Source: CAKSHC01 sp045631845 (GTDB lineage: Bacteria; Bacillota; Clostridia; Oscillospirales; UMGS1783). From it: a stretch of 12,388 bases of DNA. Both the position numbers and the translations under genes were made by a program. Position 1 is the first letter of the stretch. Each line of letters opens with the position of its first letter. The stretch spans positions 1 to 12,388 of the forward strand of contig JAZQVM010000051.1 of NCBI GenBank assembly GCA_045631845.1, read 5' to 3'. Below are positions 1 to 5,727 of this stretch, in pieces. The notes beneath the pieces were generated by a model that did not search any database, had not been told where the DNA came from, and was given only the letters and a program-made list of their open reading frames with translations.

Positions 1-519
1 GAGTGCGGTCTTGAATTTGTAGCCAAAGCGTGCGAATACTATCAGGTGTCGGCCGATTATCTGTTGGGACTGTCGCAACTCACCGGCGGAGAAAAAATTT
101 CTTCCGATTTGCCCGATCCCGCCGCCGAACCGGCCGCCAACACCGGCGATCTGGCCTTGGGACTGGGACGGCGCATCGTCTTCAACGGCCTCGATTTGCT
201 GTACCTGACGGCAGGACAGATCAACCGTGACTACATCCACGCTCTCAATAATTATATGTATGTCAGCGTCTATAAGGCCTTCCGCACCCTGTACGACGCC
301 AACCCCCGCAACGATCGCAACCTGTTCTTGGTCGATCCCACCCTCGCTCCTTTTTATGCCGAGGCGGCGCTGGCCGAGCAGACGGCCAATATGAAAGCGG
401 CCTTGACGGCGAATGAGGCACCCGATTTGGGGCAAACTCATATCGAAAAAGAGTACCCCACCCGTGCCGGCGGCATGCTTAATTTAATTAAAAATGCAGA
501 AAATTTAATCAAACGCTGA
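1..519 (+). CDS. XRE-family transcriptional regulator, C-terminal part (5' end outside window)
   Basis: The reading frame is open from base 1 and ends at TGA 517-519, so the N-terminus lies outside the window. The first visible residues (ECGLEFVAKACEYYQVSADYLLG, bases 1-69, split here as ECGLEFVAKA then CEYYQVSADYLLG) match the last helices of a Cro/C1-type HTH domain, whose usual ending is 'ad.f.vs.dyLlG'. About 145 residues follow that I do not recognise. They include a hydrophobic helix-like stretch (RIVFNGLDLLYL) and a tyrosine-rich segment, perhaps a dimerisation or sensing domain. The family is DNA-binding and usually represses or activates nearby genes; the target cannot be read from the sequence. 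An ATG at 46 is in frame but lies inside the HTH and has no ribosome binding site, so it is not the start. A strong hairpin follows at 528-564. Family call fairly sure, function unknown. Confidence 0.8.
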   Translation, partial: ECGLEFVAKACEYYQVSADYLLGLSQLTGGEKISSDLPDPAAEPAANTGDLALGLGRRIVFNGLDLLYLTAGQINRDYIHALNNYMYVSVYKAFRTLYDANPRNDRNLFLVDPTLAPFYAEAALAEQTANMKAALTANEAPDLGQTHIEKEYPTRAGGMLNLIKNAENLIKR

Positions 520-527
520 ATAAAAAG

Positions 528-564
528 AAAAATCCCTCTCACACTATCCGTGGGAGGTATTTTT
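528..564 (+). terminator. Hairpin with T-run after the XRE gene; also encloses the DUF378 ribosome binding site
   Basis: CCTCTCAC (535-542) pairs with GTGGGAGG (550-557), with one G-U pair and a 7-base loop. The stem extends past one mismatch through A-rich 528-533 and T-rich 559-564. It has the form of an intrinsic terminator for the XRE gene, but its 3' arm is also the Shine-Dalgarno sequence GGGAGG (552-557) of the next gene, whose ATG is at 566. It may therefore terminate transcription, hide the ribosome binding site in read-through RNA, or both. Confidence 0.65.
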
Positions 565-565
565 T

Positions 566-769
566 ATGATACTTGACAGAATTGCCTTGATCCTCGCCAT
601 CGTCGGCGGGCTCAACTGGGGCAGTATCGGCATCTTTAATTTTGACTTTGTTTCGGCCCTGCTGGGTCAAAACACCATGCTGTCCCGTATCGTCTTTACC
701 TTGGTCGGCTTGGCGGCCGTTTGGAGCATCTCGCTCCTCTTCCGTCAGCGTGATCCCGTTGCCGACTAA
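566..769 (+). CDS. DUF378 family small membrane protein
   Basis: This is a 67-residue protein matching the DUF378 family (YuzA-like), short membrane proteins of unknown function common in Bacillota. The family hallmark is visible: a first hydrophobic segment (residues about 5-24) containing GGLNWG, then a second hydrophobic segment (about 40-60) with LVGLAAVW, and a short polar tail (RQRDPVAD). Two membrane passes are predicted, with no signal peptide cleavage site and no catalytic motif. The start is supported by GGGAGG at 552-557 before ATG 566. I see no clear promoter of its own in the AT-rich DNA upstream, so it may be read from the XRE promoter through the 528-564 hairpin. It ends inside the A-rich flank of the terminator it shares with the opposite gene. 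Family call good, function unknown. Confidence 0.85.
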   Translation: MILDRIALILAIVGGLNWGSIGIFNFDFVSALLGQNTMLSRIVFTLVGLAAVWSISLLFRQRDPVAD

Positions 770-797
770 AAAAAGAGAGCGCAAGCTCTCTTTTTTT
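768..797. terminator. Shared bidirectional terminator between DUF378 gene and EamA transporter gene
   Basis: GAGAGC (775-780) and GCTCTC (785-790) pair around a GCAA tetraloop, flanked by seven A on the left and seven T on the right, giving a symmetric terminator that works on both strands. The TAA stop of the DUF378 gene (767-769) sits at its left edge and the TAA stop of the minus-strand transporter gene (796-798 on the plus strand) at its right edge. Confidence 0.9.
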
Positions 798-1686
798 AAT
801 CTTTCTTTCCTATCTTATCCGCAAATTGAGCCACCGTCACCGCCATCAGCACCAGCCCACAGCCGATCCACTCCTGCGCACTCAACCGCTCGCCCAAAAT
901 CACCCAGCCCGACAGAAGGGCAAATACCGATTCCAGACTCATCAACAACGTCGCCAGCGTCGGTTGCAAAAACCGCTGTCCCACCATCTGCAAGGTGTAG
1001 GCCACGCCCGACGACATCACCCCCACAAACAACAACGGCCCCAGCGCCGCCAGCCATTGCTCGGGCGTTGCCGTTTCAAAAAGCAAACTTCCCACAGCCG
1101 ACAAAACGCCCGCCGTGCCGAGCTGCAGTACCGACAACATCACCGCGCAAGTCTGCCCCACAAAATGATCCACCAGCAGAATCTGCACCGCATACACCAG
1201 CGCACACCCCAGCACCAGCAAGTCCCCTCGCTCAAAGGTGAAACTCTCGGTGATCGACAACAGATAGGTACCCGCCATCGCCACCGCCACACAAGGCCAG
1301 ATCGGCCAAGCCACCCGCTTGCCCAGCACCAAGCCAAAAATAGGAACCATTACTACATATAAAACGGTTAAGAATCCGGCCTTGCCCGCGCCCGTCTGCG
1401 CCACGCCTGCCTGTTGCAGGCCGCTGGCCACCGCCAAGGCCACACCGCAGGCGGCACCGCCGAGAAACAACATCTTGGGGCGGCGCACAACGCCCGCCTT
1501 TTTCTCCTTGCGCACGGCCATAATGGCTACCGGAAGCACCGCCAGCGCCCCGATAAAGGATCGCCCCGCCGTAAAGGCCATGGGCGGCAAACTCTCCGCC
1601 CCCATATATTGCGCCACAAAGGCCGAGCCCCAGATCACGGTGGTGATCAGCAGGCACAAATTTCCAATCCAACTTTTACTCTTCAT
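796..1686 (-). CDS. EamA/DMT-superfamily transporter
   Basis: This 296-residue integral membrane protein has the two-repeat EamA layout of the drug/metabolite transporter superfamily, with about ten hydrophobic segments. The first repeat covers roughly residues 8-140 and opens with LLITTVIWGSAFVAQ, the typical 'WGs.f...k' start. The second covers roughly 155-288 and ends with the family-typical LLMSLESVFALLSGWVILGE (here MSLESVFALL then SGWVILGE) before a lysine-rich tail (KIGKKD). Members export or import small metabolites; the substrate cannot be predicted. The frame stays open upstream to 1818, but the added residues are arginine-rich and not membrane-like. The ATG at 1686 has AGGAAG upstream, so I chose it. 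A large inverted repeat lies at 1745-1791 in the leader. No clear sigma-A promoter was found between the degV terminator and the start. Confidence 0.88.
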   Translation of the reverse strand: MKSKSWIGNLCLLITTVIWGSAFVAQYMGAESLPPMAFTAGRSFIGALAVLPVAIMAVRKEKKAGVVRRPKMLFLGGAACGVALAVASGLQQAGVAQTGAGKAGFLTVLYVVMVPIFGLVLGKRVAWPIWPCVAVAMAGTYLLSITESFTFERGDLLVLGCALVYAVQILLVDHFVGQTCAVMLSVLQLGTAGVLSAVGSLLFETATPEQWLAALGPLLFVGVMSSGVAYTLQMVGQRFLQPTLATLLMSLESVFALLSGWVILGERLSAQEWIGCGLVLMAVTVAQFADKIGKKD

Positions 1687-1744
1687 CTTTTTTTCTTCCT
1701 TTTTTCCAAACGGGTCAGACGCACAAAATAAGAGGCTGATTTGC

Positions 1745-1791
1745 CGAGAACACACTCGTCGGCGTACAAGGTACGGTAGAGGGTGTTCTCG
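1745..1791 (-). promoter_or_regulatory. Inverted-repeat leader structure upstream of the EamA transporter gene
   Basis: Bases 1745-1757 (CGAGAACACACTC) pair with 1779-1791 (GAGGGTGTTCTCG): 12 of 13 positions. A second perfect stem, CGTAC (1763-1767) with GTACG (1771-1775), sits inside with a 3-base loop. It lies between the degV terminator and the transporter start, so on the minus strand it would fold in the transporter's 5' leader. It may be an RNA regulator, a protein-binding operator or a remnant repeat. It matches no riboswitch I recognise, and it has no T-run that would make it a terminator. Confidence 0.5.
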
Positions 1792-1798
1792 TCGAAAG

Positions 1799-1825
1799 AA
1801 AAGGAATGCCCTGCGCATTCCTTTT
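1799..1825 (-). terminator. Intrinsic terminator of degV
   Basis: AAAAGGAATGC (1799-1809) pairs perfectly with GCATTCCTTTT (1815-1825) around a 5-base loop. On the minus strand it is followed by a T-rich run (TTTTCTTTC). It lies about 28 bases after the degV stop codon and separates degV from the transporter gene. Confidence 0.85.
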
Positions 1826-1853
1826 CGGTCAGACCTTATTTTGCAGTCTGTTT

Positions 1854-2705
1854 TTATTTGGTTAAGAACAGTACGCCCAAAGTAGCAGGTCCACAGTGGC
1901 AGGAAATGGTGCAGGACGCACGGCTGATCAGAATCTCACCGAAGTCATGGTGCTTAACCAGTTCCTCGCGCACAATCTCGATCATTTTCTCGTCAATACC
2001 CGAATGGGTGATAAAGACACGAGAGGTATCGATATCGGGATAGAGCGCCATCTGATCCTTCACATAGGATACCAGCACCTTGCTCAGATCCCCGCGGTAC
2101 TTCTTATCTACCTTCATCGCCCCGTCTTCCTCGGTATGCACCTTAATGGAAGGCTTGAGTTTCAGGAGATTAGCCCCAAAGGCCAACACCGCCGAGCAAC
2201 GACCGCCCGCCGCCATGAATTCCAGCGTGTCCAGCACAAAGGATGCGTGCGACTTGTTGCGCAACCCTTCAATGGCCGCCGCAATCTCGGCCGCCTCCAT
2301 GCCCTGCTCCCGCATCTCGCAGGCGCGTAACACCAAAAGACCAATGCCCGTTGACAGGTTCTTGGCGTCGATCACAAACACCTTGCCCTCAAACTCCTCG
2401 GCCGCCATACGGCAGTTGTTGTAAGAGGAGGAAAGTGCCGAACCCAAGGTCAGATGCACTACCGTGTTGCCCGCTTCTACCATCGGAGTGAAGAAATCGA
2501 TGTACTCACCCATGCTGATGGCGCTGGTCTTGGGCAACGCCTTGTGATCCCAATAGGCCGCATACAGGTCATCAGGCGTAATATCCACACTGTCAATATA
2601 CTCCTTATCATCCAGATTGATATGATAAGGCATGGTGGGAATCTTGTATTGATCCAGTTTCTCCTGCGGCAGATCGCAGGTTCTGTCTGCACTGATAATT
2701 ACCAT
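1854..2705 (-). CDS. DegV family fatty-acid-binding protein
   Basis: This 283-residue protein matches the full DegV length of about 280. DegV proteins bind a fatty acid in a cleft between two alpha/beta domains, and in many Bacillota the related FakB proteins present fatty acids to the kinase FakA. Visible family marks are the N-terminal IISADRTCDLP, the KTSAIS loop (about 59-64, equivalent to the ligand-binding TS motif), the LSSSYNNC segment (91-98), VIDAKNLSTGIG (111-122) and the C-terminal CGPATLGVLFL (271-281). The final histidine of the usual 'HtGPg' motif appears as H270. No fakA kinase gene is nearby, so the FakB role is inference. Start choice: AGGAG (2717-2713, minus strand) is only 1 base from the ATG at 2711 but 7 bases from the ATG at 2705, so 2705 is preferred and the protein begins MVIISAD. 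Confidence 0.9.
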   Translation of the reverse strand: MVIISADRTCDLPQEKLDQYKIPTMPYHINLDDKEYIDSVDITPDDLYAAYWDHKALPKTSAISMGEYIDFFTPMVEAGNTVVHLTLGSALSSSYNNCRMAAEEFEGKVFVIDAKNLSTGIGLLVLRACEMREQGMEAAEIAAAIEGLRNKSHASFVLDTLEFMAAGGRCSAVLAFGANLLKLKPSIKVHTEEDGAMKVDKKYRGDLSKVLVSYVKDQMALYPDIDTSRVFITHSGIDEKMIEIVREELVKHHDFGEILISRASCTISCHCGPATLGVLFLTK

Positions 2706-2733
2706 GTTCATACTCCTTTAACAAATTACCTAT

Positions 2734-2762
2734 ATTATAGCAGAATTTATTGCCCCCGTCAA
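2734..2762 (-). promoter_or_regulatory. Sigma-A promoter of degV
   Basis: On the minus strand TTGACG (2762-2757) and TATAAT (2739-2734) are separated by exactly 17 bases. Transcription would begin near 2727, just before the AGGAG site. Its -35 box forms one half of a palindrome, CGTCAA-G-TTGACG, whose other half is the -35 box of the opposite promoter. Confidence 0.85.
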
Positions 2763-2763
2763 G

Positions 2764-2792
2764 TTGACGAAACAACATTTTTAGGTTACAAT
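2764..2792 (+). promoter_or_regulatory. Sigma-A promoter of the nucleosidase-PHP-M29 operon
   Basis: TTGACG (2764-2769) and TACAAT (2787-2792) are separated by exactly 17 bases. The expected start of transcription, about 7 bases after the -10 box, falls at 2799-2800, on the ATG of the first gene. The mRNA would then have no usable 5' leader; the AAAAGG at 2793-2798 is too close to the ATG and mostly upstream of the start site. Confidence 0.8.
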
Positions 2793-2799
2793 AAAAGGT

Positions 2800-3465
2800 A
2801 TGAAACCTTTATTGATCTTAGCGCCCATGCGCTCGGAAATGGATCGGTATCTCCCGTTCCTGCATATCCAAACCACCCTCGCCCACCGCGCCCTCTTTCA
2901 GGGCTCCGTCGAGGGCTTTCCTCTTGCCGTGCTAAACACCGGCATGGGACTGACCAACACCGTAGCCGGACTCCTGGCCGCCCTGCCGCTTGTCGATCCC
3001 TGCGCCGTCCTTTCCCAAGGCACCGCCGGCGCCCACGTCGATTGGCTCAAAGTCGGCGACATCGTCTGCGCCACCCGCTTTGTCTACGGCGACTCCCGCA
3101 AGGGTCACAAGCCGCTACCCGTCGAAACGGCCGATGGTATGGTGGAAAGCCTTGAGGCCCATCCCCATTTTATAAAATTAGGCGAGAACTACAACCTCCC
3201 CCTCGGTCCGATCACCTCGGGCTACGCTTGGCGTACCGATGCGGCCGAACTTCGCGCCTGCCATGAAAACACGGGCAGTTTGTGCGAGGAGATGGAGGAT
3301 GCCGCCGCCGCCCAGATCTGTCGGGAATGGGGCGTGCCCCACGGCAGTTTGCGCGTCATATCCAATAACCATTTGCGAAAAGACGGCGCCTACGATTTAA
3401 GTACCGCCGCCCGCCTGCAAGACTTTATCTTATCTTGTATCAAAAACGGAGAACTACACCTGTGA
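2800..3465 (+). CDS. Nucleoside phosphorylase-superfamily protein (MTA/SAH nucleosidase or futalosine hydrolase-like)
   Basis: This 221-residue protein has the PNP/UDP phosphorylase-1 fold signatures: an N-terminal strand with an acidic residue (ILAPMRSEMDR, E13), GTAGA (74-78), the substrate-binding CEEMEDAAAAQIC (162-174) and RVISNN (185-190). Family members cleave the N-glycosidic bond of purine nucleosides; nucleosidases such as MTAN recycle methylthioadenosine and S-adenosylhomocysteine, and MqnB cleaves futalosine in menaquinone synthesis. The position that holds the catalytic aspartate in MTAN (ISD) is asparagine here (ISN), which I recall as more like the futalosine hydrolase branch. 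No other menaquinone genes are visible, so the substrate stays open. The ATG at 2800 coincides with the predicted transcription start and lacks a spaced ribosome binding site; the later in-frame ATGs (2827, 2839) have none either. It overlaps the next gene by 4 bases. Confidence 0.8.
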   Translation: MKPLLILAPMRSEMDRYLPFLHIQTTLAHRALFQGSVEGFPLAVLNTGMGLTNTVAGLLAALPLVDPCAVLSQGTAGAHVDWLKVGDIVCATRFVYGDSRKGHKPLPVETADGMVESLEAHPHFIKLGENYNLPLGPITSGYAWRTDAAELRACHENTGSLCEEMEDAAAAQICREWGVPHGSLRVISNNHLRKDGAYDLSTAARLQDFILSCIKNGELHL

Positions 3466-4235
3466 AAACCAATTACCATACCCACACCTTCCGCTGCAAA
3501 CACGCCGTGGGCGACGATGAGGCATACGTCCTGACCGCCATCGCCAACGGCTTTGATGTGCTCGGCTTTGCCGACCATTGCCCTTGGCCCTTCGCCTCCG
3601 ACTACCGCAGCGGCATCCGCATGGAACCCGATATGCTCGACGATTATATTCATAATCTCTCCACCCTGCGGGAAAAATATAAAGACCGCATCACCATCAA
3701 AATCGGTCTGGAATGTGAATATTTTGAAGAATATATGCCGTGGCTTACCACCGTCGCCGCCCAAAAGGGGATCGACTACCTGATTTTCGGCAACCATTTC
3801 GCCAAATCCGAGGAAACCGGCTCCCGCTACTTCGGCAACGATTGCGCCACCCCCGAACGGCTGGAAGAATACCGTGTGAGCGCATTGGCCGGCATCAATT
3901 CGGGTGCCTTCGCCTATTTTGCCCACCCCGACCTCTTTTTACACACCTACCCCGCCTTCGATACCCGCGCCGAGCAGGTGTCTCGGGAACTGTGCCGTGC
4001 CGCCGCCATCATGGATCTGCCCTTGGAGTTTAACATCTCGGGCTTCCGCCTAGGCGACGAAGACGGGCGCGGCTTCCCTCACCCCGACTTTTGGCGCATC
4101 GCCGCCGAGGAGGGCAATAAAGCCATCATCGGTGTCGATGCCCATTCCCATACCGCCCTTGGGGCGCACGAGGACTACGCCCGTGCCGTCACCATCCTCG
4201 ACCAACTCCATATCGAAAGGATTGAACTGCTATGA
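3462..4235 (+). CDS. PHP-family phosphatase, histidinol-phosphatase (HisK) type
   Basis: This 257-residue protein belongs to the PHP metal-dependent phosphoesterases. Putative metal ligands appear in the expected order: H6 and H8 (YHTHTF), D38-H39 (FADHC), E84 (GLECEY), H112 (GNHF), H155 (AHPDL), D226 and H228 (GVDAHS), with EFNISGFR just before the last pair. The closest family by layout is HisK-type histidinol-phosphate phosphatase, which removes phosphate in histidine synthesis, but no other his genes are nearby, so it may act on another phosphate ester. The start is GTG 3462, inside the GTGA overlap with the preceding stop, with GGAG at 3448-3451. A TTG at 3435 would add nine residues ahead of the first metal motif and has no ribosome site. 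It ends in an ATGA overlap with the next gene, so all three genes are probably translationally coupled. Confidence 0.85.
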   Translation: MKTNYHTHTFRCKHAVGDDEAYVLTAIANGFDVLGFADHCPWPFASDYRSGIRMEPDMLDDYIHNLSTLREKYKDRITIKIGLECEYFEEYMPWLTTVAAQKGIDYLIFGNHFAKSEETGSRYFGNDCATPERLEEYRVSALAGINSGAFAYFAHPDLFLHTYPAFDTRAEQVSRELCRAAAIMDLPLEFNISGFRLGDEDGRGFPHPDFWRIAAEEGNKAIIGVDAHSHTALGAHEDYARAVTILDQLHIERIELL

Positions 4236-5461
4236 AAAAGACTACCCTGCGCGCCTATGCCCGCCTGATTGCCCGCAAAGGTGCCAATGTGCAGAAAAAC
4301 CAGCCCGTCATCATCACTGCCGAGCTCGACCAGCCCGAATTTGTCGAAATGCTCACCGACGAATGCTATAAAGCCGGCGCTTCCCGCGTCGAGGTCAAAT
4401 GGACCCACCAGCCCCTCACCCGTCTGGACGTTCGCCATTGCAAGGAAAAGGTACTCTCGGCCGTGCAGGACTGGGAACTGGAAAAGATGAAATATCAGGA
4501 ACAAACCCTGCCCGCCATGATCTACCTCGAGTCGGACGACCCCGACGGTCTGCGCGGCATCAATCAGGAGAAATACACCAAAGCCCTCCAAGCCCGCCGC
4601 AAGGCCTTCAAGCCCTTCCGTGAGCGGATGGACAACCATTACCAGTGGTGCATCGCCGCCGTCCCCGGCGTCAAATGGGCAAAAAAATTGTTCCCCCACC
4701 TCTCCAAAAAACAGGCCGTGGAAGAACTGTGGAAGGCCATTCTCAAGGCCGCCCGTGCCGATATCAACCCCATCAAACAGTGGGACGAACATAACCAAAA
4801 CCTCGCCAACCGTTGCGCCTGGCTCAACTCCCTGGGTCTTACCGAGTTGCGCTATCACTCCGCCAACGGCACCAACCTTACCGTTGGACTTATCGACCGC
4901 ACCCGATTTGTCGGCGGCGCTGGCGATACCGCCGAGGGCGTCACCTACAACGCCAATATGCCCTCCGATGAGATCTTCATCACCCCCATGAAAGGCAAGG
5001 CCGAGGGCACGGTCGTGTCCACCATGCCCCTGTCCTATCAGAGCGAACTGATCGAGAACTTCTCCATTACCTTTAAGGACGGCAAGGCCGTGTCTTGGCA
5101 GGCCGAGAAGAACGGTCACCTGCTTGATAAGCTCATGAGCATGGACGAAAACGCGGGCTACTTGGGCGAATGCGCCCTCGTCCCCTACGATTGCCCCATC
5201 AACAACTTAGGTATCCTCTTTTATAATACCCTTTTCGACGAGAACGCCTCCTGCCACTTGGCGCTGGGCGCGGGATACAGCGAATGCCTGGAAGGCTTCG
5301 AAACCCTCTCGTATGAAGAATGTACCGCCAAAGGGGTCAACGACTCGATCGTCCACGTCGATTTCATGATCGGCGCGCCCGACCTCTCCATCACCGGCAT
5401 TGATAAAGACGGCAAAGAAGTGCCCATCTTCGCCAACGGCACTTGGGCCTCGTCGATTTGA
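4232..5461 (+). CDS. M29-family metalloaminopeptidase (AmpS/PepS type)
   Basis: This 409-residue protein matches the usual length of about 410 for peptidase family M29, cytosolic enzymes that remove N-terminal residues with two metal ions. The C-terminal catalytic half carries the family ligands in order: E247 (NMPSDEIFITP), E313 (YLGECA), H342 (NASCHLALG), Y349 (GAGY), H375 and D377 (VHVDFMIG). Their spacing is as in characterised members. The N-terminal half (about 1-200) is the mixed alpha/beta dimerisation domain. The start is the ATG of the ATGA overlap at 4232, with AAAGG at 4216-4220. It is the last gene of a three-gene operon with a nucleosidase-type and a PHP-type protein, suggesting general turnover or salvage, though the genes need not share a pathway. 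Hairpins at 5476-5492 and 5601-5620 could end the transcript. Confidence 0.93.
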   Translation: MKKTTLRAYARLIARKGANVQKNQPVIITAELDQPEFVEMLTDECYKAGASRVEVKWTHQPLTRLDVRHCKEKVLSAVQDWELEKMKYQEQTLPAMIYLESDDPDGLRGINQEKYTKALQARRKAFKPFRERMDNHYQWCIAAVPGVKWAKKLFPHLSKKQAVEELWKAILKAARADINPIKQWDEHNQNLANRCAWLNSLGLTELRYHSANGTNLTVGLIDRTRFVGGAGDTAEGVTYNANMPSDEIFITPMKGKAEGTVVSTMPLSYQSELIENFSITFKDGKAVSWQAEKNGHLLDKLMSMDENAGYLGECALVPYDCPINNLGILFYNTLFDENASCHLALGAGYSECLEGFETLSYEECTAKGVNDSIVHVDFMIGAPDLSITGIDKDGKEVPIFANGTWASSI

Positions 5462-5475
5462 CGGCTCGCTATTTC

Positions 5476-5642
5476 AGGCGGCTTTGCCGCCTTTCATGTA
5501 ACTCCCCGTCAAATCTCCTCTCGGCTCGAAACCCGCTTCGGGTCACAGTGGTCGCCATACGGCTCCCGAGGAGACCCTCGCTTCCTGTTTCTTCGCCGTG
5601 GGTAGCCTTGCTGCCTTTTTATCAAAGAAACCGTAGGTTTCT
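5476..5642 (+). repeat. Cluster of five small hairpins with 3-base loops
   Basis: The gap between the M29 gene and the next gene's terminator holds five short perfect or near-perfect stems, each with a three-base loop: AGGCGGC-TTT-GCCGCCT (5476-5492), ACCCG-CTT-CGGGT (5531-5543), CTCC-CGA-GGAG (5563-5573), GGTAGC-CTT-GCTGCC with one G-U pair (5601-5615), and AGAAACC-GTA-GGTTTCT (5626-5642). The fourth is followed by five T and the first by TT, so these two may terminate the operon. The rest looks like a noncoding, possibly dispersed repeat element. I see no convincing gene in it. Confidence 0.55.
5601..5620 (+). terminator. Likely terminator of the nucleosidase-PHP-M29 operon
   Basis: GGTAGC (5601-5606) pairs with GCTGCC (5610-5615, one G-U pair) around a 3-base loop and is followed by TTTTT (5616-5620). 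It lies about 140 bases after the M29 stop codon. The GC-rich hairpin at 5476-5492 is closer but has a poorer T-run. Confidence 0.55.
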
Positions 5643-5653
5643 ACCTTACCTCT

Positions 5654-5667
5654 TCACTATTCACTAT
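5654..5667. repeat. Tandem 7-base repeat TCACTAT x2
   Basis: TCACTAT occurs twice in tandem (5654-5660 and 5661-5667) in an otherwise pyrimidine-rich spacer. No function is evident. Confidence 0.5.
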
Positions 5668-5680
5668 TACTTCTTACCTA

Positions 5681-5717
5681 AAAACAAAAGCCACCCAATC
5701 GGGTGGCTTCTTGTTTT
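5681..5717. terminator. Terminator of the substrate-binding lipoprotein gene, possibly bidirectional
   Basis: AAGCCACCC (5688-5696) pairs perfectly with GGGTGGCTT (5701-5709) around an AATC loop. On the minus strand it is followed by TTTTGTTTTT, a good T-run 10-20 bases after the lipoprotein gene's stop codon. On the plus strand the tail CTTGTTTT is weaker but could serve as a back-up terminator for the M29 operon. Confidence 0.88.
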
Positions 5718-5727
5718 GGCCTATCAA

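Noticed and set aside
539..784. An 81-codon minus-strand frame opposite the DUF378 gene
   Set aside because: The plus-strand protein matches a known family with two membrane segments; the opposite frame is polar and unsupported.
1687..1818. N-terminal extension of the EamA transporter to 1818
   Set aside because: The added residues are arginine-rich, cross the leader inverted repeat and part of the degV terminator, and the ATG at 1686 has a proper ribosome site.
1829..1855. Possible plus-strand terminator CAGAC...GTCTG followed by T-run
   Set aside because: The stem is only 5 bp with an 11-base loop, and no plus-strand gene ends there.
2706..2711. degV start at 2711
   Set aside because: The AGGAG site is 1 base from this ATG but 7 bases from the one at 2705, so the later start is favoured.
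3435..3461. TTG start at 3435 for the PHP phosphatase
   Set aside because: No ribosome site; the GTG at 3462 sits in a 4-base overlap typical of coupled genes and directly precedes the first metal motif.
4175..5119. A 314-codon minus-strand frame opposite the M29 gene
   Set aside because: The sense protein has all six metal ligands of family M29; the antisense product is a Gly/Val-rich shadow with no start signal.
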